From positions 1 through 34,352 of the forward strand of contig CALMBD010000340.1 of assembly GCA_937861115.1 (NCBI GenBank): a stretch of DNA of 34,352 bases, given 5' to 3'. The notes beneath the pieces were generated by a model that was not told where the DNA came from, did no database searches, and was given only the letters and a program-made list of their open reading frames with translations. This document shows, piece by piece, positions 25,056-34,352 of the stretch. Source of the stretch: an uncultured Bacteroidota bacterium (GTDB taxonomy: Bacteria > Bacteroidota > Bacteroidia > Chitinophagales > Saprospiraceae). Position 1 is the stretch's first letter. Each line of letters opens with the position of its first letter. A program made the position numbers and the translations under genes.

Positions 25056-26108
25056 GTGAAACAGCTATATGGCGGGCTGATAATCCTCGTAATTCTACTG
25101 GCAGCGTATTTTGCTCCGATTAATATTCCTTTTGCTGCAGAAAGCATCGGGAGGGTATTTCCTGTGCGGGAGTGGAAGCTGGTACAGGATCAGACAGGCC
25201 GCATCAGCGCTGTCCTGCGCGATTATCGTTTTGGCGCCACAAGCCAGATTGACGCCTACCAGTTTGAGCAGGGTGACTTCTCCGGTCTCAGTTTCGACCT
25301 TCCCGAGGGTCGGTTTATCCAGGTCGGCGATACGGTGGTACGCATGTATTCCGTGCGTCAAAACGAAGAGATACAAAACCTTGAAGCGCAAATATCCCTG
25401 TACAAGGCCCAGTTCCAGGCCGACATTACGGGCGACAAGCCACCGATTGTCAAGGAGGCTGAAAACCGGCTGCACTTTGCCGAGCAGGACCTGACGCTCA
25501 GGGAAAAAACCTACCGCATAAAAAAGCCGTTGTGGGAGCAGCAACTCATCGCGCTGACAGAATTTCAGGAAGTAGAAAACGCCCTCGAACTGGCCAAAAT
25601 ACAGATGGAAATCGCCCGAAAATACCTTGAAAATGTAAGCACCGGCCTGAAGGATGAAAGTGTCGGCATTACACAGGCCCAACAACGCGGATTGAAGAAC
25701 AGGCTGGACATTCTGCGGAAAAAAGGCCTTTCGTTCGTGTTGCGCGCACCTTTCTCGGGATGGATAGCGCCTTCCCCCCTCCCTGAGGAGCTGCTGGTGC
25801 TCCAGCAATGCGACGAGTACATCGTGCAGATACCCGTCAAGGTGGAATACCTGTCTTATCTCGATACCGCTACACATATTCTGGTTACGGACATGCTCAC
25901 CCAGAAAACCTATCAGGCACAACTGTTGCAGACCGGCACGAAAGTCGAAGTACTCGACAACCGGCAGGTGACGCTGCTGATGGCCTCCATCAAGCCCGAT
26001 AGCAGCAGCGTTCGGTTCAGCACCGGCATTGCTGCGCGTTGCCGGCTCGATTTCGGCACCATCGATCAACACGAATACCTGCGCCGCCTGTTAAACATCA
26101 AATGGTAA
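25056..26108 (+). CDS. HlyD-like membrane fusion (periplasmic adaptor) protein
   Basis: The product is 350 residues from GTG 25056; the frame has no better ATG. An N-terminal membrane helix (about 5-20) is followed by half of a lipoyl-like domain (RFIQVGDTVVRM, 86-97), a coiled-coil hairpin (about 100-215), the second lipoyl half (LRAPFSGWIAPS, 229-240) and a beta-barrel C terminus. Adaptors of this family bridge inner-membrane transporters to outer-membrane partners, but no ABC, RND or MFS transporter gene is adjacent. It begins 138 bp after the third CotH gene and ends 3 bp before the polyphosphate polymerase, so it probably belongs to that operon. What it connects is unknown: export of phosphate polymer or CotH substrates is a possibility. 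Confidence 0.78.
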   Translation: MKQLYGGLIILVILLAAYFAPINIPFAAESIGRVFPVREWKLVQDQTGRISAVLRDYRFGATSQIDAYQFEQGDFSGLSFDLPEGRFIQVGDTVVRMYSVRQNEEIQNLEAQISLYKAQFQADITGDKPPIVKEAENRLHFAEQDLTLREKTYRIKKPLWEQQLIALTEFQEVENALELAKIQMEIARKYLENVSTGLKDESVGITQAQQRGLKNRLDILRKKGLSFVLRAPFSGWIAPSPLPEELLVLQQCDEYIVQIPVKVEYLSYLDTATHILVTDMLTQKTYQAQLLQTGTKVEVLDNRQVTLLMASIKPDSSSVRFSTGIAARCRLDFGTIDQHEYLRRLLNIKW

Positions 26109-26111
26109 ACC

Positions 26112-26882
26112 ATGCGCTACGAATTCAAATATCTCGTACCGATTGAGCAATACTCCGCCCTGCGCAGTGCGGTACTGCCCTTTCTGCGCGCAGATCCGTT
26201 CGCAGCGAGGCAGCCGGACGGGAAATACACCGTGCGGAGCATCTACTTCGATACTGCCGGCTTCGATATGTACCACACCAAGGTCGACGGCATTGCCCAC
26301 CGTATGAAAGTGCGCTTGCGGGGCTATAATCGGGGTGGCCCGGACAGCCTTGTGTTCATGGAGATCAAGCGGAAATACGAAAGCCCGATTCAGAAAAGCC
26401 GGTCCAGCGCGTCCTATGGTGTTGTGTTGGACCTGTTTAAAGGCAAAGCCATTGACCAACTGGAGGGCGCAATTACAGAACCCGACAACGCCCGCCGATT
26501 CTTTTACCAGGTTTTGAGCCGGAATTTGAGGCCTGTGGTCAATATTATCTATGAGCGGGAACCATTTATGGGTGCTAATTTGAACCCGGAGAACGATTTT
26601 CGCCTGACCTTCGACCTGCACCTGCGCAGCGTTGCCTATCCCGGTGTCGACGAATTGTTCGAGGACAAGGATGTCCGGTTCGCCTTTCCGGGCTATTTTA
26701 TCCTGGAAATCAAGTTCAACCAATACTGCCCGGCCTGGATAAAACCCTTGCTGGAAGATTTTCAACTCCGTAAAGAACCCGCATCCAAGTATGTTGGCGC
26801 TATAGACTCCAACGCCTTCATCCGGCCAGGGCGCCACAACGACGCGTTCGCCAAAAGCGCCTACCTTGACTTAAGAGACTGA
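26112..26882 (+). CDS. VTC-domain polyphosphate polymerase
   Basis: The product is 256 residues covering the whole VTC tunnel domain. VTC-type enzymes make polyphosphate from a nucleoside triphosphate inside a basic beta-tunnel. Key visible positions are Arg2/Glu4/Lys6 (RYEFKY), RSIYFD (42-47), Lys66/Arg68/Arg70 (KVRLRGY), Glu84/Lys86 (EIKRK), Arg164/Asp168 (FRLTFD), Glu199/Lys201 (ILEIKF), and SKY (225-227). All expected basic and acidic tunnel positions are present, suggesting an active enzyme. It has no membrane segment of its own; the following DUF4956 protein may anchor it. It begins 3 bp after the adaptor and ends 11 bp before the DUF4956 gene. An alternative is a triphosphatase-like (CYTH) activity, which the length and motif set make less likely. 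Confidence 0.87.
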   Translation: MRYEFKYLVPIEQYSALRSAVLPFLRADPFAARQPDGKYTVRSIYFDTAGFDMYHTKVDGIAHRMKVRLRGYNRGGPDSLVFMEIKRKYESPIQKSRSSASYGVVLDLFKGKAIDQLEGAITEPDNARRFFYQVLSRNLRPVVNIIYEREPFMGANLNPENDFRLTFDLHLRSVAYPGVDELFEDKDVRFAFPGYFILEIKFNQYCPAWIKPLLEDFQLRKEPASKYVGAIDSNAFIRPGRHNDAFAKSAYLDLRD

Positions 26883-26893
26883 AAGCCTAACCG

Positions 26894-27577
26894 ATGTTCG
26901 ACGACTATCAAAATCTGTCCGTTTTCCCCACGTCTTCAGCCGACGTGATGGCCAACCTGTTGGTAGCCCTGGTGTGCGGGCTTATCCTTTCCATTATTTA
27001 CCGGGTGACCTACCGCGGACCCTCGTATTCCGTGACGTTCGTCAACTCGCTCGTCCTGCTCAGCATCATCGCTTCTATCGTGATCATGGTAATCGGCAAC
27101 AACATTGCCCGCGCTTTCGGACTGGTGGGCGCCATGTCCATCATCCGTTTCCGTACAGCCATTCGCGACACCATGGACCTGGTGTTCATTTTTCTGGCAC
27201 TGGCGCTGGGCATGGCCTGCGGTGTGGGGCTTAACGCTATTGCTGTGACAGGCACCCTTTTGTCGGGGCTGGTGGTGGTGGTTCTTACCTTTACCCACTT
27301 CGGCGCGCCGCGCAGGCGTCATTTCCTGCTGCAAATTATCTACCACGCGACGCAGGAGTCCGATGTGACACAGCCGCTCGCCAGGTTTTGCCGGAGCCTG
27401 AAACTGGTGAGCATGAAAAACGTCGGCCTCGACGACCTGACCGAGAGCAATTACCACATCACGCTGCGCGACACGCGCAAAACCGAAGAGATGGTGCGCG
27501 AACTGCGGCAGTCGCCCGGGGTGCAACAGGTCAATGTTTTCTTTGATGAAGACGATTACAACCCGCCAACTATGTAG
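26894..27577 (+). CDS. DUF4956 membrane protein
   Basis: The product is 227 residues. Four hydrophobic segments are seen at about 18-38, 46-68, 94-113 and 116-134; the conserved loop between the second and third reads LVGAMSIIRFRTAIRD. The last 90 residues form a soluble domain resembling the ferredoxin-like tail of MgtC-type proteins (HFLLQIIYHAT ... VREL ... VNVFFDEDDYN). DUF4956 proteins commonly occur next to VTC polyphosphate polymerases in bacteria; their role is not established. The gene follows the polymerase by 11 bp and precedes the lipoprotein by 2 bp, so they are surely cotranscribed. It probably anchors or channels the polymer or its phosphate; that is inference. Confidence 0.83.
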   Translation: MFDDYQNLSVFPTSSADVMANLLVALVCGLILSIIYRVTYRGPSYSVTFVNSLVLLSIIASIVIMVIGNNIARAFGLVGAMSIIRFRTAIRDTMDLVFIFLALALGMACGVGLNAIAVTGTLLSGLVVVVLTFTHFGAPRRRHFLLQIIYHATQESDVTQPLARFCRSLKLVSMKNVGLDDLTESNYHITLRDTRKTEEMVRELRQSPGVQQVNVFFDEDDYNPPTM

Positions 27578-27579
27578 CC

Positions 27580-29882
<2,303 letters not shown>

Positions 29883-29891
29883 ATCCCGGAC

Positions 29892-30830
29892 CTATTTACC
29901 CGTTTTTCGGTCAATCGGCACCCGCCTGATACTTTTATCCCGAACCTTGTCGGCCGGCAGGTGGGCGAGTATTTCGCTTTTCAGGGCCTCTACCAGCCGC
30001 TGTTTCACCAGGTACCGGTGCGTGACGAGACTCACCTCGCGCACCGGCTCGGGGGCAACGAAGCGTTTTACCTTTTTCAACTGCGATGCGGTGAGGTAGC
30101 CCGTTGCCAGTTCGGGCAGGATAGTGATGCCGTTTTGGGCGTCGGCCAACTGCTTGAGCGTTTCGAGGCTGCCGGCCTCGTATTCGACAGTGCGGTGGCG
30201 TTGTTGTCGCAATTCGCAGATGTTCATGATTTGCGAGCGGAAACAATGCCCTTCTTCCAGCAACCACAGTCGGTTGAGGTCGATATCTTCCGGAAGCAGG
30301 TATTCCTTGTGGTAATCCTGACCGGAATACACCACAAATGCTTCGTAGAACAGCGGATCTTCCCGGAGTGTGGCGTCGTTCAGGGGGGTCACGAGTATCG
30401 CCGCGTCCAAAAGTCCCTTGTGCATATCTTCGATCAAAACCGAAGTGGTGCGTTCACTGATCCGGAGCCTTATCTCGGGGTAGTTTTCCATAAAAGACTG
30501 GAGGAACAAGGGAAGTAAATAGGGCGAAAGGGTTGGTATAATGCCGATCCGCAGGTCGCCCTTGAGGCTCGATTCCTGTTCCAGTCCGATTTCCTTGAAG
30601 CGTTCTGCTTCCCTCAGGATTGCCCGGGCCTGGGCAATGAGCGCGACGCCAGCAAGTGTAGGCACAACAGGCTGGCGGCTCCGGTCAAATATCTTTACGC
30701 CGACCTCTTCCTCCAGTTTGCCGATCATCATGCTGAGGGTTGGCTGGGTGACAAAACACTGCTCCGCCGCCTTGGCAAAGTGCCGGTGCGCGTCGAGGGC
30801 AACGATGTATTCCAGTTGTTGCAGGTTCAT
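29892..30830 (-). CDS. oxyR: LysR-type peroxide sensor OxyR
   Basis: The product is 312 residues: an N-terminal winged helix-turn-helix (about 1-60, AAEQCFVTQPTLSMMIGKLE) and a LysR substrate-binding domain with the redox pair Cys196 and Cys205 in GHCFRSQIMNIC. The nine-residue spacing equals that of Cys199 and Cys208 in E. coli OxyR, which form a disulfide under peroxide and switch the protein to activate antioxidant genes. Conserved LLEEGHC supports OxyR over other LysR proteins. The regulator is divergent from a strong promoter/terminator unit of unknown product (30877-31057), a classic arrangement for a regulator and its target. No catalase or alkyl hydroperoxide reductase gene is adjacent. 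Confidence 0.9.
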   Translation of the reverse strand: MNLQQLEYIVALDAHRHFAKAAEQCFVTQPTLSMMIGKLEEEVGVKIFDRSRQPVVPTLAGVALIAQARAILREAERFKEIGLEQESSLKGDLRIGIIPTLSPYLLPLFLQSFMENYPEIRLRISERTTSVLIEDMHKGLLDAAILVTPLNDATLREDPLFYEAFVVYSGQDYHKEYLLPEDIDLNRLWLLEEGHCFRSQIMNICELRQQRHRTVEYEAGSLETLKQLADAQNGITILPELATGYLTASQLKKVKRFVAPEPVREVSLVTHRYLVKQRLVEALKSEILAHLPADKVRDKSIRRVPIDRKTGK

Positions 30831-30834
30831 GGCG

Positions 30835-30866
30835 CAAATATATAGACAGTTTTTATGTCAACATAG
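30835..30866 (-). promoter_or_regulatory. oxyR promoter -7 and partial OxyR-like operator
   Basis: On the minus strand TATATTTG (30835-30842) is a perfect -7 element lying only 4 bp before the oxyR ATG, so the mRNA may be nearly leaderless. Overlapping it, ATAG tetramers start at 30842 and 30863 (21 bp apart), with TTAT at 30853-30856; this partly fits the enterobacterial OxyR pattern of ATAG/CTAT elements, with other positions not matching. The Bacteroidota OxyR motif may differ. Autoregulation is suggested but not shown. Confidence 0.3.
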
Positions 30867-30876
30867 AAAATATCAG

Positions 30877-30908
30877 TTTGATTTATTGAACGGGCGCGAT
30901 TATCTTTG
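30877..30908 (+). promoter_or_regulatory. Promoter: TTTG-N20-TATCTTTG
   Basis: A -33 element TTTG (30877-30880) is followed after exactly 20 bp by TATCTTTG (30901-30908), a perfect -7 element. This is the best promoter match I saw in the window. The start is predicted at about 30915. The divergent oxyR ATG is 46 bp upstream of the -33 element. Confidence 0.7.
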
Positions 30909-30914
30909 ACAAAT

Positions 30915-31057
30915 ATTTGCTGTTCGCATTACCTGAACCCAGTTCATAATACGGTCGGTACAGGAGCATTTTTCTCCCCCACCCGATCGTTTTCCATATA
31001 TCTGTCAACAATTGGTCCTGCCGGTTCCTTGTCAAAAAGGAGCCGGCTTTTTGTTTT
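30915..31057 (+). ncRNA. Candidate small RNA divergent from oxyR
   Basis: Between the strong promoter and the strong terminator lies about 140 bp with no substantial reading frame. Several pairings are visible: GTTC/GAAC near the 5' end; CGGTCGG with CCGATCG (one G-U) enclosing an inner GGAG/CTCC; and CCAGTT with AATTGG, which would make a rod with an internal bubble. No known RNA family was recognised. It could be a peroxide-responsive regulator placed like OxyS of enterobacteria, a 6S-like RNA because of the rod shape, or a leader/attenuator of the gene starting at 31138. Distinguishing these needs expression and covariation data. Confidence 0.6.
31020..31057 (+). terminator. Strong intrinsic terminator of the candidate small RNA
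   Basis: An 11-bp stem, GCCGGTTCCTT (31020-31030) with AAGGAGCCGGC (31037-31047), one G-U pair and a 6-nt loop, is followed by TTTTTGTTTT. It stands 80 bp before the next gene's ATG, so it ends the upstream transcript rather than that gene. Confidence 0.88.
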
Positions 31058-31137
31058 GCGGGAATCGCCCGGGAAAATTCAAAGCAGAAAAACCGGAGTT
31101 TCCATTACTTTCAGCCGTCGATAAATGTACTTCGGAC

Positions 31138-31905
31138 ATGAACGAACCCGCATTCCGCCAACACCTGCCCTCTGGCGTCTCCTTCGAGATGGTCTGTGTG
31201 GAAGGTGGTTTGTTCATGATGGGTGAAACGAGCGAAGATGCATACGCCTGGGAAAGGCCGCAGCATCCGGTTCAACTCACTACTTTTCATATCGGCCGGT
31301 ATCCCGTCACCCAGGCACTCTGGAAGACCGTCATCGGTCAGCACGACAATCCCTCGGAATTTCCCGGCGACCAGCGACCGGTTGAAAATGTGTCATGGGA
31401 AGATATTACCAGACACTTTTTGCCCGAACTCAACCGCCTGACGGCTCCCTCCCGACCCGAAAACACGATATACCGGCTGCCTACAGAGGCGGAATGGGAA
31501 TATGCAGCCCGGGGCGGCAAGGCAGATGACGCCCGGATGTTCGCCGGCAGTGAAACCCTCGACCCGGTGGGCTGGTATGAAGCAAACAGCAACGGAGAAA
31601 CCAAAACCGTAGGCCTGAAAGCGCCCAACACATTGGGGCTATACGACCTGAGCGGCAACATCTACGAACGCTGTCAGGATTGCTTCGACGAGTCGTACTA
31701 TCAAACCTGTCTGGAGGAAGGGGTTGTCGTCGATCCCGGCGGACCCGATCATTTTATCAAATATGCGCTCCGTGCCGCGCGTGGCGGCAGTTTTTACCAG
31801 GACGACCGGCGTTGCCGGGTCAGGTACCGCGGCAGCGCGCCCAACCGGCCGCTGACGGGCTTTGGGTTTCGCCTGGTGTTGGGAATCTTGCCCCGGCTGT
31901 CGTAG
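31138..31905 (+). CDS. SUMF1/formylglycine-generating-enzyme-like domain protein
   Basis: The product is 255 residues from ATG 31138; an extended frame from a TTG at 31012 begins upstream of the terminator hairpin and is not believed. The SUMF1-type fold is shown by VEGGLFMMGE, PVTQALW, RPVENVSWED, YRLPTEAEWEYAARGG, GLYDLSGNIYERCQD, and the C-terminal RAARGGSFYQDD..CRVRYRG and GFGFRLV. Members oxidise a cysteine to formylglycine in sulfatases or act in other oxidations, and many have unknown substrates. No signal peptide is seen, and no sulfatase gene is adjacent. The two cysteines used by copper-type enzymes could not be confirmed here, so catalytic activity is uncertain. Confidence 0.85.
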   Translation: MNEPAFRQHLPSGVSFEMVCVEGGLFMMGETSEDAYAWERPQHPVQLTTFHIGRYPVTQALWKTVIGQHDNPSEFPGDQRPVENVSWEDITRHFLPELNRLTAPSRPENTIYRLPTEAEWEYAARGGKADDARMFAGSETLDPVGWYEANSNGETKTVGLKAPNTLGLYDLSGNIYERCQDCFDESYYQTCLEEGVVVDPGGPDHFIKYALRAARGGSFYQDDRRCRVRYRGSAPNRPLTGFGFRLVLGILPRLS

Positions 31906-32000
31906 TTTGGGTTGGGCATCGGAAGGTCTATTCAAGTTATCCTGCTGTACTACACGCACTTTCTTAACCAAAGTCAATGGATGTCGGTTAGGCGGGCAGG

Positions 32001-32008
32001 TAATTTTG
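32001..32008 (+). promoter_or_regulatory. Promoter -7 element of the DUF4386 gene
   Basis: TAATTTTG matches TAnnTTTG perfectly. The -33 region is weak. It lies 82 bp before the ATG at 32090, predicting a leader of about 75 nt. Confidence 0.45.
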
Positions 32009-32089
32009 TACCATCGATACAGGAGAAGGCAACAGCATTCCTTCCGTATCCAGACAAACAAATTACCAAACCATCAAAATAACATTACG

Positions 32090-32830
32090 ATGAACTCGCT
32101 CAAACATCTTTCAAAAATTGCAGGCGCCGGTTATCTGATTATATTCATAACCGGCATTTTTGCCAACTTTTTCGTCCTCCAGCAACTCACCGTACCCGGA
32201 GATGCCGCGGCAACGGCCGGTAACATTTCAGGCAACGGTTTTTTGTTCCGAACCGGCATACTTGGTTTTATCATCATGGTCGTTTTCGACGTAATACTGG
32301 CATGGGCGCTTTATATTTTGCTCAGTCCGGTAAACAGACACCTTTCCTTGCTGGCAGCCTGGCTGAGGCTGGTAAATGCGACCATTTTCGGGGTCGCCCT
32401 GTTTCAACTATTCGGAATTCTAAAGATTTCCAGTGGTACCGACTACCTCCAGGCATCAGCGGCAAGCCAACTGAATACACAGATAATGTTACACCTGGAC
32501 GCATTCAACCATACATGGCTGATCGGTCTGGTATTTTTCGGCATTCACCTTTCCATTCTGGGTTACCTGATATTCAAATCGGGATATATGCCCCGGATAT
32601 TGGGCCTCTTGCTGATCGTTGCATCGGCAGGCTATCTAACGGATAGTTTCGCCAACTTCCTTATGCCCAACTACACCGATTACAAGGATATATTCTCAAT
32701 GGCAGTCATCCTGCCCGGGGTAATCGGAGAGTTGATGCTCACCTTGTGGCTTCTGTTGAAAGGGGTGAAAATACAACCCCGGCAGGAGGAGTCATTTCTT
32801 CAGCGTGACCCTCTTCTTGATCCTGCTTAG
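32090..32830 (+). CDS. DUF4386 family integral membrane protein
   Basis: The product is 246 residues from ATG 32090. Six or so hydrophobic segments are visible, at about 11-32, 53-75, 88-108, 140-160, 167-187 and 200-224. The pattern (AGAGYLIIFITGIFANFFV, then LVNATIFGVALFQL, then GYLTDSFANFLMP) is that of the DUF4386 family, common in Bacteroidota and of unknown function. Its last 39 bases overlap the 3' end of the convergent Crp/Fnr gene. It may be controlled by that neighbour, but no direct sign is seen. Confidence 0.8.
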   Translation: MNSLKHLSKIAGAGYLIIFITGIFANFFVLQQLTVPGDAAATAGNISGNGFLFRTGILGFIIMVVFDVILAWALYILLSPVNRHLSLLAAWLRLVNATIFGVALFQLFGILKISSGTDYLQASAASQLNTQIMLHLDAFNHTWLIGLVFFGIHLSILGYLIFKSGYMPRILGLLLIVASAGYLTDSFANFLMPNYTDYKDIFSMAVILPGVIGELMLTLWLLLKGVKIQPRQEESFLQRDPLLDPA

Positions 32831-33370
32831 GGATTCGGGTTTCACGCCAAGGTAACTTGCCAGTTGGTGTTGGGGCACCCGTTGTAGCAGTTCCGGTCGG
32901 GTTTCCAGCAGATTCAGGTAGCGTTCTTCCGGAGAGGTGGTGATATACGAGGCGAGCATTTCCTGTTGTTTGCCAAAATCGTCCTCCATTGAAACGCGGC
33001 AAAGCGATTCAAATTTGGGAACCCGCCGGTACAGCTCCTTTTCTTTTTCGAAGTGCAGTACCGCCAGCGTTGTGTCTTCAATACAGGACAGGTAATGATT
33101 GGCGGGGGTCCTGTTCACGTAGCTGGCCATAGAGGCGATGGACTGCTCTTCCGTATAGAAACAGGTAGTTCGTTCTTCGCCATCGACCAGATAATACAAT
33201 CGAACACATCCCTTCAGATTGAAATAACACTCGGAAGCAACCTGCCCTTCCCGGAGCAGGACCGTTCCTTTTTTGTATGTCCGGATGGGGATACACTCGA
33301 TGATCGCTTTGGTCTCATCTTCATTCAGGGAGATGAATCGCGCAACGAGTTTTGAAATATCGTTTTCCAT
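32792..33370 (-). CDS. Crp/Fnr-family transcriptional regulator
   Basis: The product is 192 residues from ATG 33370; the open frame runs on to 33505, but the extra 45 residues are not family-like. A cyclic-nucleotide-binding-type beta roll (about 15-120, RTYKKGTVLLREGQVASECYFNLKGCVRLYY) is followed by a helix and a C-terminal helix-turn-helix (about 163-190, VPQHQLASYLGVKPESLSRIKK). Such proteins are frequent in Bacteroidota; effector and targets are unknown. The stop lies inside the convergent DUF4386 gene. Confidence 0.87.
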   Translation of the reverse strand: MENDISKLVARFISLNEDETKAIIECIPIRTYKKGTVLLREGQVASECYFNLKGCVRLYYLVDGEERTTCFYTEEQSIASMASYVNRTPANHYLSCIEDTTLAVLHFEKEKELYRRVPKFESLCRVSMEDDFGKQQEMLASYITTSPEERYLNLLETRPELLQRVPQHQLASYLGVKPESLSRIKKRVTLKK

Positions 33371-33530
33371 GATGATTACTTTGCAGGCGCAATAAAACTG
33401 GCAATCGCCTGGCTGTTTTTGTACACAAACGGCTTCTGCGTGCAATGGCGCATCTTTTTTCAACGCACCCGGCATTTCAGAAAGTATACCGACGGCTGAT
33501 TTCATTGTTTTCTCCCGATAGTAGAGATAG

Positions 33531-33570
33531 AAATAAAAAGACGCGTCATTCCCGCTGGAACGACGCGTCT
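33531..33570 (-). terminator. Strong intrinsic terminator of the right-edge T9SS gene
   Basis: The arms AGACGCGTC (33539-33547) and GACGCGTCT (33562-33570), with an inner TTCC/GGAA pairing, form a long hairpin followed on the minus strand by TTTTTATTT. It lies about 57 bp past the stop codon of the gene ending at 33627. Confidence 0.88.
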
Positions 33571-33626
33571 CCGAATAAACAGCCGGGTCATGAATAATGA
33601 ATCCGGCGTTATGGCTCCCGCAGGTC

Positions 33627-34352
33627 TTACCTTACAATGACCAGTTTCTGAAAGTAACTCCTGGAGTCCTTTTCAATTCTCAGGTAATACAGGCCGTCAT
33701 TGAACTCCTGCAGATCCAGTTTTGAATTTTGCTGTGCAATGGCAAGCGTCTTTACGAGTTTGCCGCTTGCATCGAACATGGACAGGTTAACCGGGTCGTT
33801 TGAAAACGCTGAAAATGCTATCGTACAAAAATCCGCAGCCGGGTTCGGGAAAATATGAATACCCCCCTCAGACGCTTCCAGATTTTTAACATCCACCAGG
33901 CCGCCGAATTTAATATCATCCCAGTAATAGGTCTTTTCGCCCGCCATGGCCCCCGTGGTGCCGAAGTTGAAGAAGATGGATACTTTGTTATAAGTGTTCG
34001 CCACGTTGATGGCGGCCGTGCCCGGGGCCTGGTTGCTGAAGTTGAACTCCAGGGTTTCCCAGGCGCCTGCCATCGTGGTGTTCGCTTCTGTTTCCACGCT
34101 GATGGTGGGGTTGGAAGCGTCCTCCACTTTCAGGCGAATAGGTGTATTGGCATCGGGCGACCATACCCGAACGGTCATCCTGGTGTTGGCTACGGTGAAC
34201 GGTATCGGGTTGGCCAGGCCGCTGCCGCCATTGGTCGTACCGGCCCAAAGTTCTGCCCCGCCCGTTTTGATGACCTTGCCAACAAGGTTGTTCGGGTCGG
34301 TGGGGTCCTCGACGATGGAGGAAACATTACCGCCGAAGTCAACGAGATCGTA
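33627..34352 (-). CDS. C-terminal part of a T9SS-exported protein with a beta-sandwich module; 5' end beyond window
   Basis: The frame is open to the right edge, giving 241 residues of the C terminus; an internal ATG at 34178 is not the start. The first part (FGGNVSSIVEDPT, then NPIPFTVANTRMTVRVWSPD, then TYYWDDIKFGG) is a jelly-roll, carbohydrate-binding-like module such as those attached to secreted glycoside hydrolases of Bacteroidota. The final 80 residues (IHIFPNPAADFCTIAF to ...FQKLVIVR) are a type A T9SS sorting domain. The catalytic part is outside the window, so the activity is unknown. Confidence 0.82.
   Translation of the reverse strand, partial: YDLVDFGGNVSSIVEDPTDPNNLVGKVIKTGGAELWAGTTNGGSGLANPIPFTVANTRMTVRVWSPDANTPIRLKVEDASNPTISVETEANTTMAGAWETLEFNFSNQAPGTAAINVANTYNKVSIFFNFGTTGAMAGEKTYYWDDIKFGGLVDVKNLEASEGGIHIFPNPAADFCTIAFSAFSNDPVNLSMFDASGKLVKTLAIAQQNSKLDLQEFNDGLYYLRIEKDSRSYFQKLVIVR

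Noticed and set aside
31012-31137. N-terminal extension of the SUMF1-like protein from TTG 31012
   Set aside because: It would begin upstream of a strong terminator hairpin and read through it; the family match starts only after ATG 31138.
33371-33505. 45-residue N-terminal extension of the Crp/Fnr protein
   Set aside because: The residues are not family-like and ATG 33370 gives the usual length of about 190.

Overview
The window looks like chromosomal DNA of a Bacteroidota bacterium, most plausibly a moderately high-GC Saprospiria/Chitinophagia-type lineage; the genus cannot be fixed from sequence alone. The evidence is several secreted proteins with C-terminal type IX secretion (T9SS) sorting domains, a SprB-repeat/HYR giant surface protein, CotH plus lamin-tail proteins, and several promoters that fit the Bacteroidota form TAnnTTTG. 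I saw no tRNA, rRNA, insertion sequence, prophage or CRISPR array. Most genes read as ordinary chromosomal genes.

Left part (1-12000, all minus strand): the end-truncated ldhA; a 1609-residue SprB/HYR adhesin-like surface protein; a histidine kinase/OmpR-type response regulator pair overlapping at TGATG; a membrane-anchored coiled-coil protein; and a TonB-dependent receptor. Three intergenic spots here carry TTTAAT/TTTAAC direct repeats at about 11-bp spacing, the layout expected for an OmpR-family regulator. One of them sits just behind the kinase gene and in front of a stretch closed by a strong terminator, giving a candidate small RNA.

Middle part (12000-17613): a 46-codon small ORF, a TPR lipoprotein-like gene, a btaBA pair for betaine lipid synthesis, and, divergent from it, a patatin-like lipase that converges on tadA.

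17697-28347 (plus strand) is the most distinctive block. Three secreted CotH-kinase-family proteins, two of them tandem paralogs, are followed by a tightly packed set: HlyD-like adaptor, VTC-type polyphosphate polymerase, DUF4956 membrane protein and a lipoprotein with an NlpC/P60-like pattern. This suggests a cell-envelope system linking polyphosphate or protein phosphorylation to the cell surface. guaB follows it.

Right part: oxyR (minus, with its redox cysteine pair) is divergent from a 140-nt unit with an excellent promoter and an excellent intrinsic terminator. That is a candidate small RNA in the same position relative to oxyR as OxyS in enterobacteria. Beyond it lie a formylglycine-generating-enzyme-like protein, a DUF4386 membrane protein that overlaps a convergent Crp/Fnr regulator, and the C-terminal part of another T9SS-exported protein cut by the window edge.
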